Program-made: the position numbers and the translations under genes
Part shown: positions 23,556 to 32,140 of the stretch, one piece after another
Layout: every line of letters begins with the position of its first letter
Position numbering within the stretch: position 1 is the stretch's first letter
DNA from: Bacteroidia bacterium
Lineage (GTDB): Bacteria > Bacteroidota > Bacteroidia > Bacteroidales > Prolixibacteraceae
Length of the DNA stretch: 32,776 nucleotides
NCBI GenBank assembly: GCA_025358395.1
Contig: JANYJT010000050.1
Coordinates: 1 to 32,776, forward strand
Reading direction: 5' to 3'
The notes under the pieces: model-generated
Told to the model about the DNA's origin: nothing
Database searches by the model: none
The model's input: the letters and a program-made list of their open reading frames with translations, nothing else

Positions 23556-25562
23556 GTGGAAATTTTTGGTGATGCTGCATTGCTGAACGGCTCTATCCTG
23601 ATCACATTGTTTGCTTTTATTTTGATTTTAACAACTCCCGGACGATTCAGTTCATTCATTACTCTTCTGGCCGTTGTATATACTTCACTATCAACAAGCC
23701 GGATCGCAATAAAGGCATTATATTACGATCCCGTTGAATTAACCCTCAAGTTTGGAAATTTTGCCGGTGAAGTGCTCCTTCGTATTGACGGACTCTCAGC
23801 ATGGTTCATGTTGATCATAAATTTTACTGTTCTTACCGGATACTTTTATGGAAAGGGTTATCTGAAGAAATATGGACAATCCGGGACTAAATTATCCTTT
23901 CACTGGATTCTTTTCCTTTTCTTTCATCTTTCCATGATTTTTGTTTGCATGATTCAGAATGGATTTGCTTTTTTGGTGGTTTGGGAAATCATGTCTCTTT
24001 CTTCCATGTTGCTGGTCCTGTTTGATCATGAGAATATCAAAACCTTCAGGGCAGCGATCAATTATTTTGTTCAGATGCACATTGGCGCGACCTTCCTTAC
24101 TATTGGATTTATATGGGTCTATCACCAAACCGGCTCTTTCAGTTTCGAATCAATTCACTGCTTCTTCGAATCAAACCGGAACTTGTGGCTTTTTCTGCTG
24201 TTTTTCGCAGGATTCGGGATCAAGGCCGGGTTCATTCCATTTCACAGCTGGCTTCCTCATGCCCACCCGGCAGCACCGGCGCACATTTCGGGCATCATGT
24301 CGGGAGTCATCGTTAAACTTGGCATATATGGCATTTTCCGAATGATCAGCTTTTTATCAGCCGATTATTTGCTTATCGGTGAAATCATTCTAACCCTTTC
24401 CATCTTATCAGGATTATATGGCATCCTGAATGCCGCGGTTCACCGCGACTTCAAACGCATGTTGGCATATTGTACCATCGAAAACATAGGAATCATAGGA
24501 ATTGGCATTGGCATTGGTCTTATTGGCATTGGAAACAATTCGCCAATTATGTATTTTCTGGGTTTCGGTGGAGCATTGCTGCATGTCTTAAATCATTCGC
24601 TTTTTAAGTCTCTGCTGTTCTATTCAGCCGGCTCAATCTACCAGCAATGCCACACGCAAAACATGGAAAGCCTTGGAGGATTGATTAAATATATGCCCAA
24701 AACAGGAGCACTCTTCCTTGTTGGCGCACTTGCAATTGGGGGATTACCACCTTTCAACGGATTCGTTTCTGAGTTTTTAATATACAATGGATTGATTGCC
24801 GGTATTCACTCAAGCAACATCAGTCAGATAATTTTATTTGTACTCACCCTGGCAGGAATGAGTATCCTAGGTGGTTTATCGGTGCTCACCTTCTCAAAGG
24901 CTTTTGGTACTATTTTTCTCGGCCAGCCACGCACAACCCTATCGCATAAGCCACAGGAAGTTTCCCTATTGATGCTGGTACCGCAATACCTGATTGTTCT
25001 GGTAATGCTCAGCATAGCTTTTGTTCCAACGGTATACATTAATAGTGTTGGCATAATTCTTCAATCGATTCATCCCATGCTCTCCGTACCCGGTTCTTTT
25101 ACTGGTTTTGCCGATACCACTTCACATATTAATTTATGCTTCATTTTACTCACCATTATTGTTGCATCAATCTGGTTCCTGCGTATATCTGTGATGAAAA
25201 ACAGGAATATACGCTCAGATTCGACCTGGGGTTGCGGCTATACCGCCCTAAATCCTAGGCAGCAATATACCGGCAAATCATTTTCCAAGCCTCTCAGTAA
25301 AATATTTAATGTTTTACTCATAGAAAGGAAACAATTTGAGGAGCTAAAAAAGGGGGAGGTATTTCCTAAAAATAAATCATATATTTCACATTATCAAGAA
25401 TTTATAGAAAAAAGATTAATTACGCCAATTACTGAATGGTTGATTCTATCAACCAATTATTTTAGTTTCATCCAGAATGGAAGGATTCAATCATATGTGC
25501 TTTACGGGATCGTGTTCATCCTAGCCATGGTCCTTCTTTCAATATTTAACGTTGTGGCATGA
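23556..25562 (+). CDS. hyfB: HyfB-like proton-conducting antiporter subunit, copy 1
   Basis: A 668-residue membrane protein of the NuoL/MrpA/HyfB family, with at least 14 hydrophobic segments. The start codon is GTG; a TAA lies 12 bases upstream in frame. Proton-channel residues are in place: Glu in the fifth helix (E144 in VVWEIMSLSS), Lys in the seventh (K223 in GIKAGFIPFHSWLPHAHP) and Lys in the eighth (K254 in VIVKLGIYG). The C-terminal part, with STWGCGYTALNPRQQY and a final helix, is as in HyfB/HycC, where it forms the lateral arm. It opens a seven-gene operon and overlaps the next gene by four bases. Its role would be moving protons or Na+ coupled to redox in the peripheral arm. Confidence 0.9.
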   Translation: MEIFGDAALLNGSILITLFAFILILTTPGRFSSFITLLAVVYTSLSTSRIAIKALYYDPVELTLKFGNFAGEVLLRIDGLSAWFMLIINFTVLTGYFYGKGYLKKYGQSGTKLSFHWILFLFFHLSMIFVCMIQNGFAFLVVWEIMSLSSMLLVLFDHENIKTFRAAINYFVQMHIGATFLTIGFIWVYHQTGSFSFESIHCFFESNRNLWLFLLFFAGFGIKAGFIPFHSWLPHAHPAAPAHISGIMSGVIVKLGIYGIFRMISFLSADYLLIGEIILTLSILSGLYGILNAAVHRDFKRMLAYCTIENIGIIGIGIGIGLIGIGNNSPIMYFLGFGGALLHVLNHSLFKSLLFYSAGSIYQQCHTQNMESLGGLIKYMPKTGALFLVGALAIGGLPPFNGFVSEFLIYNGLIAGIHSSNISQIILFVLTLAGMSILGGLSVLTFSKAFGTIFLGQPRTTLSHKPQEVSLLMLVPQYLIVLVMLSIAFVPTVYINSVGIILQSIHPMLSVPGSFTGFADTTSHINLCFILLTIIVASIWFLRISVMKNRNIRSDSTWGCGYTALNPRQQYTGKSFSKPLSKIFNVLLIERKQFEELKKGEVFPKNKSYISHYQEFIEKRLITPITEWLILSTNYFSFIQNGRIQSYVLYGIVFILAMVLLSIFNVVA

Positions 25563-27586
25563 ACCTTATTACCATATTTTTGCTGATACCTTTGGCAGGA
25601 TTGCTGCTTCTTCCTTTTTTGAAAGTGAAGTGGAAAGGAGTTCTTACGTTGACATTGTTGGCAATCAATGCGGCCGTTTCAGGCATTTTCGCAATAGATT
25701 CCCTTTTGGGTGAGACAACCTCTTTTATTTACCAGGGAAGTTATGTTACCGGATCTATTCCGTTGAGATTTGATGCGCTTTCTGGTTGGTTTATTCTAAT
25801 CATCAATCTGGTATTTCTTACAGGTGCGCTCTATGGTTTTTCCTACATGAAAACTTACAAAAAGAGAGAAAACAGCCTGACCCTGCACAGCATATCCTTT
25901 TTACTGCAACATACTGCGATCATCAGTTTATGTGTGATCCAAAACAGTTTTGTTTTTCTGATTGCCTGGGAAATTCTGGCTCTGACCTCCTTTATATTGA
26001 TTATTTTCGAGAATGAAAATATCCTAACCATCAAAGCAGGAATCAATTACCTGATTCAGGCACACTTTTCCATCATATTTCTTATGATCGGTTTTTTATG
26101 GGTTATCAACAAAACGAATAGCTATGATTTTCAAGCAATCACCACCTATTCGGCATCAATTCCGGGAGGTGCATCCCTGATTCTCTTTCTCTGCTTCTTT
26201 GCCGCCTTCGCCATAAAGGCAGGATTTGTTCCATTTCATACCTGGCTGCCATATGCACACCCGGCAGCGCCATCGCACATTTCGGGTATGATGTCGGGTG
26301 TGATCATTAAGATAGGTATATTCGGGATCTTGCGCATGTTGCTGCTCATTGAAACCGATTTTCTGGCAGTTGGATATGTGATACTGATTGTATCTGTTAT
26401 ATCCGGCTTGTACGGAGTGATGCTGGCCATTGTTCAGCACAACCTAAAAAAATTACTTGCCTATCATAGCATTGAAAATATTGGGATCATCGGTATTGGA
26501 ATTGGCATTGGTTGCATTGGAAAAGGAATGGGAAGCCAGATTTTAATTACCCTAGGGTTTGCAGGAGCACTGCTACATACTTTAAACCATGCCTTGTTCA
26601 AATCACTGCTTTTTTATGTTGCTGGAAATGTGTACCAGGCCACACATACCATGGAGATTGAAAAACTTGGCGGAGTCGTCAAAAAGATGCCTCAGACTGC
26701 TTTTCTTTTTTTAATCGCGGCCATTGCCATCTGCGGTATCCCTCCATTTAATGGTTTTATATCTGAATTTATCATATATACAGGTCTTTACAGTTGGTTA
26801 TCTGAAGGAACTATTCTTTCATTATTGGCTGCCATTTTTTCCACCATTGGACTCGTAGCCATCGGTGGATTAGCCATGATATGTTTTACCAAGGCCTTTG
26901 GAATTATCTTCCTGGGCACTGAACGACAAGCTCTTCCTTCCGACTGCCGGGAGGTAACTTTTATTCAACTCCTGCCCTCTTATTTTCTCGCAATGGTAAT
27001 TGTGCTGATTGGGATCTTTCCACTGATTTTCATTAAACTTCTTGCACAACCAGTTGGCCTTTTCTCCGGATCTCTTACCATCATGACAAATCCATCGCGA
27101 TTGAACGCATTCGAGGCATTACAGCCTATCAGCTGGGCATCATGGCTGTTGATATTTTCCATTATTGGCATTTATTTTATCCGTAAATTCCAGTCAGCCA
27201 AAAACCCTATAAAAGTAAGCGCCACCTGGGGATGTGGATATGTTGCTCCTGGGAATAAACAACAGTTTACTGCCAGCTCCTTTGTAAGGACATACAGTAA
27301 ACTGTTTGCGCCAGTTTTAATGGTCGAAAAAGAGGAAGATATAGTTCAGGGAGTTTTTCCCGGAGGAGGAAAATACCAAACACATGCTCATGATAAACTG
27401 GAAAAAGGATTGATTGACAGCATACTAAAGCTAAACAAGAATTTCATGGGCCGGTTTGTCTTTTTGAACAACGGAAAACTGCAATTCTATATTTTGTATG
27501 GAATCATTTTTATCCTGACAGTACTCGGAATTCCGTTATTGTACAGGAATATTGAAACTTTCATTAACATTATTAAACTGCTATAA
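25559..27586 (+). CDS. hyfB: HyfB-like proton-conducting antiporter subunit, copy 2
   Basis: A 675-residue paralogue of the gene before it, overlapping it by ATGA. The two share long stretches such as the IGIGIGIG loop, LNH(S/A)LFKSLLFY, PPFNGF(V/I)SEF and the Cys-containing (S)ATWGCGY tail motif. The antiporter residues are again present: E138 (AWEILALTS), K220 (AIKAGFVPFHTWLPYAHP) and K251. E. coli hyf has one HyfB and a different antiporter, HyfD, placed after HyfC. Here a second HyfB-like protein takes the extra-antiporter slot, so the membrane arm would have two subunits with the long C-terminal arm. It lies two bases before the HyfC-like gene. Confidence 0.9.
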   Translation: MNLITIFLLIPLAGLLLLPFLKVKWKGVLTLTLLAINAAVSGIFAIDSLLGETTSFIYQGSYVTGSIPLRFDALSGWFILIINLVFLTGALYGFSYMKTYKKRENSLTLHSISFLLQHTAIISLCVIQNSFVFLIAWEILALTSFILIIFENENILTIKAGINYLIQAHFSIIFLMIGFLWVINKTNSYDFQAITTYSASIPGGASLILFLCFFAAFAIKAGFVPFHTWLPYAHPAAPSHISGMMSGVIIKIGIFGILRMLLLIETDFLAVGYVILIVSVISGLYGVMLAIVQHNLKKLLAYHSIENIGIIGIGIGIGCIGKGMGSQILITLGFAGALLHTLNHALFKSLLFYVAGNVYQATHTMEIEKLGGVVKKMPQTAFLFLIAAIAICGIPPFNGFISEFIIYTGLYSWLSEGTILSLLAAIFSTIGLVAIGGLAMICFTKAFGIIFLGTERQALPSDCREVTFIQLLPSYFLAMVIVLIGIFPLIFIKLLAQPVGLFSGSLTIMTNPSRLNAFEALQPISWASWLLIFSIIGIYFIRKFQSAKNPIKVSATWGCGYVAPGNKQQFTASSFVRTYSKLFAPVLMVEKEEDIVQGVFPGGGKYQTHAHDKLEKGLIDSILKLNKNFMGRFVFLNNGKLQFYILYGIIFILTVLGIPLLYRNIETFINIIKLL

Positions 27587-27588
27587 TC

Positions 27589-28494
27589 ATGCTGAGTGTA
27601 CTATTAATTCTACTTGCATCACTCTTTTTTACCGGTATTGTTATCCGTACCAAGAGTCTGGCATCGGGTCGAAAAGGTCCCGGAATATTACAACCCATTT
27701 GGGATGTCGTTCGGCTGTACCGAAAAGGTGCCGTTTACAGCAAGACAACCAGTTTTGTGTTTCAGCTCGCCCCAACAGTATATTTTGCATCTATCGTGAT
27801 GGCCATGCTTGTCGTTCCGTTTGGCAAATCACCCGGAATATTGAGTTTCAATGGTGATTTTATCTTTTTCGCCTATGTACTGGCCCTGGGCAAGTTTTTC
27901 AGCATTATTTCGGCTTTGGATACAGGTAGTAGTTTTGAAGGGATGGGTGCTAGCCGCGAAGCCCTCTATTCCATGTTTGCAGAGCCTGCCTTCTTCATTT
28001 TAATGGGCTCATTGGCATTACTTTCCGGGCACACATCCTTTCAGGGGATTTTTGCCTCTTTGCACATCGGATCGCAAATTAGCTACGCACTGGCCGCACT
28101 TGCTACCTTCGTTTTACTGATGATAGCCATGATCGAAAACAGCAGGATGCCCATCGATGATCCCAAAACACACCTCGAACTTACTATGGTCCATGAAGTG
28201 ATGATTTTAGACAACAGCGGATTTGATCTGGGATTAATTCTAACAGCTGGATACATCAAATTTGCGGTTTATGGAGCGCTGATTGTCAACCTTTTTATCG
28301 GGGTTATCCCTTACCAATATGCTATACCCGCATTCTTCTCGATTCAACTGCTTATGGCTGTGGCAATTGGCTTAATTGAATCATTTATGGCCAGGTTCCG
28401 AATGAGTCACAATCCACAGTTTATTGTTGTACTTACCTCTGTCAGCCTGCTCATTTTCTTTGGTGTGCTGCTCATTCTTAAAAAATTTATTTAA
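27589..28494 (+). CDS. hyfC: HyfC-like membrane subunit (NuoH/HycD family)
   Basis: A 301-residue integral membrane protein with about eight helices, homologous to NuoH/HycD, the subunit that joins the membrane arm to the redox arm. Diagnostic parts are GRKGPGILQPIWDVVRLYRKG near the start (about 27-47) and ENSRMPIDDPKTHLELTMVHEVMILD (about 183-208), which carries the acidic loop residues for proton entry at the quinone-site equivalent. GSSFEGMGASREALYSMFAEP matches the loop facing the HyfG subunit. It starts two bases after the second HyfB-like gene, so it is translated in the same run. Length is normal (E. coli HyfC about 315). Confidence 0.92.
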   Translation: MLSVLLILLASLFFTGIVIRTKSLASGRKGPGILQPIWDVVRLYRKGAVYSKTTSFVFQLAPTVYFASIVMAMLVVPFGKSPGILSFNGDFIFFAYVLALGKFFSIISALDTGSSFEGMGASREALYSMFAEPAFFILMGSLALLSGHTSFQGIFASLHIGSQISYALAALATFVLLMIAMIENSRMPIDDPKTHLELTMVHEVMILDNSGFDLGLILTAGYIKFAVYGALIVNLFIGVIPYQYAIPAFFSIQLLMAVAIGLIESFMARFRMSHNPQFIVVLTSVSLLIFFGVLLILKKFI

Positions 28495-28515
28495 CCGAAA
28501 AATCAGACGAACCTT

Positions 28516-29148
28516 ATGATACATGTATTATTGATCATTTTTATCGTCACCCTATTTTACATGGCTATTGCCAACCGCCTGATGACGTACATCAAGGTGC
28601 TGGCGCTTCAGGGTGTATTGCTGTTTTTTGTGGTTTTCATTCAGCTTAGTGAGATCAATCCTGTCAATCTTGCACTGATCCTACTGGAAACCATTGTCTT
28701 TAAATCATTGGCGGTGCCTATTTTTCTGAGTTATCTGCTCAAAAGGAACAATATAACCCGGGAAGCCGAACCTTTTCTGCCAAACTTTGTCTCACTGGTC
28801 ATAACAACTTCTATAGTAGTTGTCAATATATTGATAGCTAATATGATTAAGGATGATCACCTCGACAAAATATTTTTTGTTGTAGCACTCTCTACCCTCT
28901 TTTTTGGCTTATATCTGATCGCTACCAGAAGAAAAATCATTACCCATGTGATGGGATATATGGTCATTGAAAACGGAGTTTTTGTATTATCACTGGCCAT
29001 TGGCAACGAAATGCCACTGCTGGTGAACCTGGGTATTATGCTTGATATTTTTGCCAGCGTCCTTATCTTGGGGATCTTCATGAATAAAATCGGTGATGTG
29101 TTTAAAGATGTGGATGTTGATCAGCTGAGTAATTTAAAAGATTATTAA
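28516..29148 (+). CDS. hyfE: HyfE-like membrane subunit (NuoK-like)
   Basis: A 210-residue membrane protein with about seven hydrophobic segments, matching HyfE (about 216). The C-terminal half resembles NuoK: GYMVIENGVFVLSLAIGNEMP with a buried Glu in the helix, then LVNLGIMLDIFASVLILGIF. A second buried Glu sits in LALILLETIVFKSLAVPIFL (about 53-72). These acids form part of the proton path in complex-I-like enzymes. Formate hydrogenlyase (Hyc) lacks HyfE, so its presence points to the hydrogenase-4/Ehr layout. It is 21 bp after hyfC. Confidence 0.9.
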   Translation: MIHVLLIIFIVTLFYMAIANRLMTYIKVLALQGVLLFFVVFIQLSEINPVNLALILLETIVFKSLAVPIFLSYLLKRNNITREAEPFLPNFVSLVITTSIVVVNILIANMIKDDHLDKIFFVVALSTLFFGLYLIATRRKIITHVMGYMVIENGVFVLSLAIGNEMPLLVNLGIMLDIFASVLILGIFMNKIGDVFKDVDVDQLSNLKDY

Positions 29149-29166
29149 TCCAAACAACAGAAATAC

Positions 29167-30594
29167 ATGGTTATCATATACTTATTAGGATCCGTTGCAG
29201 TTGTTCTATGCCTCTTTTTCAGCAGGAACAAGCAATTTGTCTATTCCCTGCTGGGATTATTTCTGGTTTGGCAGTCCTGGTTTACTTACCAGGTATGTAC
29301 GCATCTTGGAACGAATGATTCCGTTTACTTTACTTTTGATTCACTTGGTATTTTGCTGCTGGTCACACTTAGTATCATCTCGATCCCGGCCGCGATTCAC
29401 AGCTATATTTACATTGAAAACCATTACGAACCCCCGAGATCGAGGTCAATTTATCTTGCTTCGCTGATATTATTGATCATGGCAATCAGTGCCGGATATC
29501 TTTCCAACCACATTGCGGTCACCTGGATCTTCACTGAAATCACCACGTTGAGTGCCTCCGCCCTAATTTACCATCACCGCAACAAACTGGCACTGGAAGG
29601 AACGTGGAAGTACGTGTTCATTTGTGCCATCAGTATCACTTTTATATTCATCGGGATTCTGTTTTTAAGTCTTTCGCTACAACATACCGGGTCTGACAAT
29701 CTCTCTTTCAGCAACTTGCTGTCAAGAAGCGGAGAATTGAACCCAACCTGGCTGCAAATGGCATTCCTGTTTATATTTACAGGGTTTACCGCGAAGCTTG
29801 GCTTAGTCCCGATGTTCACGGCAGGAATTGATGCCAAAGATACCGCCCCCGCCCCTGCCGGTGCTTTGCTTGCCAGTGTGCTGATGAACCTGGGTTTCGT
29901 GGGAATATTCCGTTTCTATATCGTCATTGCCAATACTCCTTTACTTCATTGGGCCAGGTTGGTGGTTGGAATTGCTGCATTTCTTTCTCTTTTTGTTGCA
30001 ACTGTCTACATGATGAAGGTAAAAAACATCAAACGAATGTTTGCTTATTCCGGAATCGAACACATGGGAATCGTGATGCTTGGAGTTGCGGCAGGGGGTA
30101 TCGGCTATTATGCGGCCATACTCCATATTGTACTTCATGCATTTGTAAAATCAAGTCTGTTCTTCCAATATAACCAGTTGTACAGGGTTTTTCAGAACAA
30201 AAGTATCACGCACATTGGCAACTATTTCAAGTACAATCCGACCGGTGCAATGGTTTTGCTGCTAGGTTTTATCAGTTCTGCTGCGATGCCCCCTTCCGGT
30301 TTGTTTGTGAGTGAGTTTCTAATCTTCAAATCCATGTTTGATGCCAAACAGATCTTTTTGCTGTTTGCCGTATTACTACTTTTAACCATGATTATCTGGG
30401 CTTTCGGGAAGAATATTTTTAAAGTACTCTTTGTACCGGCTGAAGGTTTTGATGATTCTAACGTAGCCAGAACAAGTCCGTGGGAGTCGCTTTCACAGTT
30501 TTTGTTACTGGCAACAGCTGTTTACCTGGGATTGAATCCACCTCCTTTTTTCGTCCAACTTATCAAGGAGAGCATCACACTCTTACCTATCTGA
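29167..30594 (+). CDS. hyfF: HyfF-like antiporter subunit
   Basis: A 475-residue antiporter-like membrane protein and the third one in the operon. The helix-5 Glu (E124 in WIFTEITTLSA) and helix-7 Lys (K210 in GFTAKLGLVPMF) are present. At the helix-8 position the sequence reads SVLMNLGFVG, an Asn (N241) rather than Lys; as far as I recall HyfF proteins of other bacteria also have Asn there, so this is a family feature. The C-terminus is short with no lateral arm. It starts 18 bp after hyfE and ends two bases before hyfG. Likely role is proton translocation in the membrane arm. Confidence 0.9.
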   Translation: MVIIYLLGSVAVVLCLFFSRNKQFVYSLLGLFLVWQSWFTYQVCTHLGTNDSVYFTFDSLGILLLVTLSIISIPAAIHSYIYIENHYEPPRSRSIYLASLILLIMAISAGYLSNHIAVTWIFTEITTLSASALIYHHRNKLALEGTWKYVFICAISITFIFIGILFLSLSLQHTGSDNLSFSNLLSRSGELNPTWLQMAFLFIFTGFTAKLGLVPMFTAGIDAKDTAPAPAGALLASVLMNLGFVGIFRFYIVIANTPLLHWARLVVGIAAFLSLFVATVYMMKVKNIKRMFAYSGIEHMGIVMLGVAAGGIGYYAAILHIVLHAFVKSSLFFQYNQLYRVFQNKSITHIGNYFKYNPTGAMVLLLGFISSAAMPPSGLFVSEFLIFKSMFDAKQIFLLFAVLLLLTMIIWAFGKNIFKVLFVPAEGFDDSNVARTSPWESLSQFLLLATAVYLGLNPPPFFVQLIKESITLLPI

Positions 30595-30596
30595 TT

Positions 30597-32093
30597 ATGC
30601 AGACAATTACCATAAAAAACAATCAATCTGTTTCAACTACTTCAATTCCGGAGTTGAGCTACGAAGCTTTCTTTGAAGTAAATACCGGTCTTTTATCTGA
30701 AACGTCTGATAGACACTGTGTTAATTATTTTGGAGTACCCAACGGACTCAAAATATGGCTGATATGTTGTATCGCAGATGATATCAAGCATTTGGTACAT
30801 CTTTCGGCATGCACAGTAAATCGCACGGATGTACTTCCATCCTTTACGGCCAAGCTCCTCTGCTTCGAAAAATTTGAGCGTGAAATTCACGAAAATTTCG
30901 GATTGAATTACAGCGATCATCCTTGGTTGAAGCCTGTAAGGTATCCATTCGACAGGGCCAACAAGGATGCTATTATTGCCAACTATCCATTTTATAGTAT
31001 TGACAGCGAGGAGCTTCACGAAGTTGGAGTTGGGCCAATCCATGCAGGCGTGATTGAACCCGGTCATTTCAGGTTTATCTGCAATGGAGAACAGATTTTA
31101 CACCTGGAGATACAATTGGGTTACCAGCACCGGGGCATCGAAAAATTGTTCCTTCAGAAGCGTGAACTCGCTCAGTTAGCCACTCTGGCTGAAAATATTG
31201 CCGGGGATACTGTGGTTGGTCATTCCACAGCTTTTGCTCATGTGTGGGAAAGTTTGTGCGGATTTAAATCAACCCGTGGAATTGACTTTTCAAGGACTAT
31301 CGCGCTTGAATTGGAGCGAATAGCTGTCCATACAGGCGACCTGAGTGCGCTCTGCACAGATATAGCCTACCAGCTGGGCAGTTCTGTGTACGGACGACTG
31401 CGCACTCCTATCATCAATTTCATGCAGGAATGGTGTGGAAACAGGCTCTCAAAAGGACTAATCAGACCTGGCCGGAATAAATATTTGTTTACACCTGCCC
31501 TTGCTGAAAGGCTTCTTCAGGTTTTGGATGCTTTCGAACCGGATTTTGTCGAGATGAATTCCCAGCTGTTCAACCTTCCCAGTGCGCTTTCCAGATTCGA
31601 AAGAACCGGTGTGGTATCAGTTGAAGATGCTTCCGCCATTGGAACAGTAGGTATGGCAGCGAGAACGAGCGGAGTTGCAAGAGACATCCGATCATCTCAT
31701 CCGCATAATTTATATCCGGAACTTGAGCATGAAGTAAAAGTTAAACGACATGGGGATGTCTATTCGCGTGTTCAAATACGCAAAAATGAGGTGATTCAAT
31801 CGATCGGCTATCTTAGAAAACTGCTAAATAACCTAACGGTTGAAACTATTCCAAAACCCCTTTTAAGTCCAAATGCCAACCTTTTTACATTATCACTGGT
31901 CGAAGGTTGGCGGGGCGAAATATGCCACTGTGCCATAACCGGATTAGACGGAGAGCTGATCCATTACAAAATCAAGGATCCCTCCTTTCACAACTGGTTG
32001 GCTTTGGCACTTTCGGTGCGTAACAATGAGATCTCGGATTTTCCGATATGTAATAAGAGCTTTAATTTGTCGTACTGCGGGCATGATCTGTGA
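30597..32093 (+). CDS. hyfG: HyfG-like large subunit without [NiFe] ligands (Ehr type)
   Basis: A 498-residue fusion of a NuoC-like domain (about 1-125, with FEREIHENFGLNYSDHPWLKPVRYP) and a NuoD/HyfG-like domain (about 145-498, with EVGVGPIHAGVIEPGHFRF and GYQHRGIEKLF). I start it at ATG 30597, two bases after hyfF; the frame runs further up but into hyfF. In real group 4 [NiFe] hydrogenases the next segment is RVCGICGxAHS. Here it is AENIAGDTVVGHS (G203, D204, H209), with no Cys. The other pair, DPCxxC near the end, is also missing; the tail reads DFPICNKSFNLSYCGHDL. So it cannot hold a [NiFe] site and fits the Ehr group. Substrate is unknown. Confidence 0.88.
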   Translation: MQTITIKNNQSVSTTSIPELSYEAFFEVNTGLLSETSDRHCVNYFGVPNGLKIWLICCIADDIKHLVHLSACTVNRTDVLPSFTAKLLCFEKFEREIHENFGLNYSDHPWLKPVRYPFDRANKDAIIANYPFYSIDSEELHEVGVGPIHAGVIEPGHFRFICNGEQILHLEIQLGYQHRGIEKLFLQKRELAQLATLAENIAGDTVVGHSTAFAHVWESLCGFKSTRGIDFSRTIALELERIAVHTGDLSALCTDIAYQLGSSVYGRLRTPIINFMQEWCGNRLSKGLIRPGRNKYLFTPALAERLLQVLDAFEPDFVEMNSQLFNLPSALSRFERTGVVSVEDASAIGTVGMAARTSGVARDIRSSHPHNLYPELEHEVKVKRHGDVYSRVQIRKNEVIQSIGYLRKLLNNLTVETIPKPLLSPNANLFTLSLVEGWRGEICHCAITGLDGELIHYKIKDPSFHNWLALALSVRNNEISDFPICNKSFNLSYCGHDL

Positions 32094-32099
32094 GGAAAA

Positions 32100-32118
32100 A
32101 GTTGAGAGTTGAGAGTTC
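32100..32118. repeat. Short word repeat inside the Hyf/Ehr-like operon
   Basis: AGTTGAG occurs twice in tandem followed by AGTTC, right after the hyfG stop. It fills part of the 47-bp gap before the fused small-subunit gene, the widest gap in an otherwise tightly packed operon. Confidence 0.6.
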
Positions 32119-32140
32119 AAAAAAGTTAATAGTTGCATGT

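Noticed and set aside
30480..30596. Longer N-terminus for hyfG
   Set aside because: The extra 39 codons overlap the end of hyfF in another frame and do not look like the family; ATG 30597 follows the hyfF stop by two bases.
31944..32138. 64-residue minus-strand reading frame with LNSQLSTF strings
   Set aside because: Product of the AGTTGAG word repeat and antisense hyfG.
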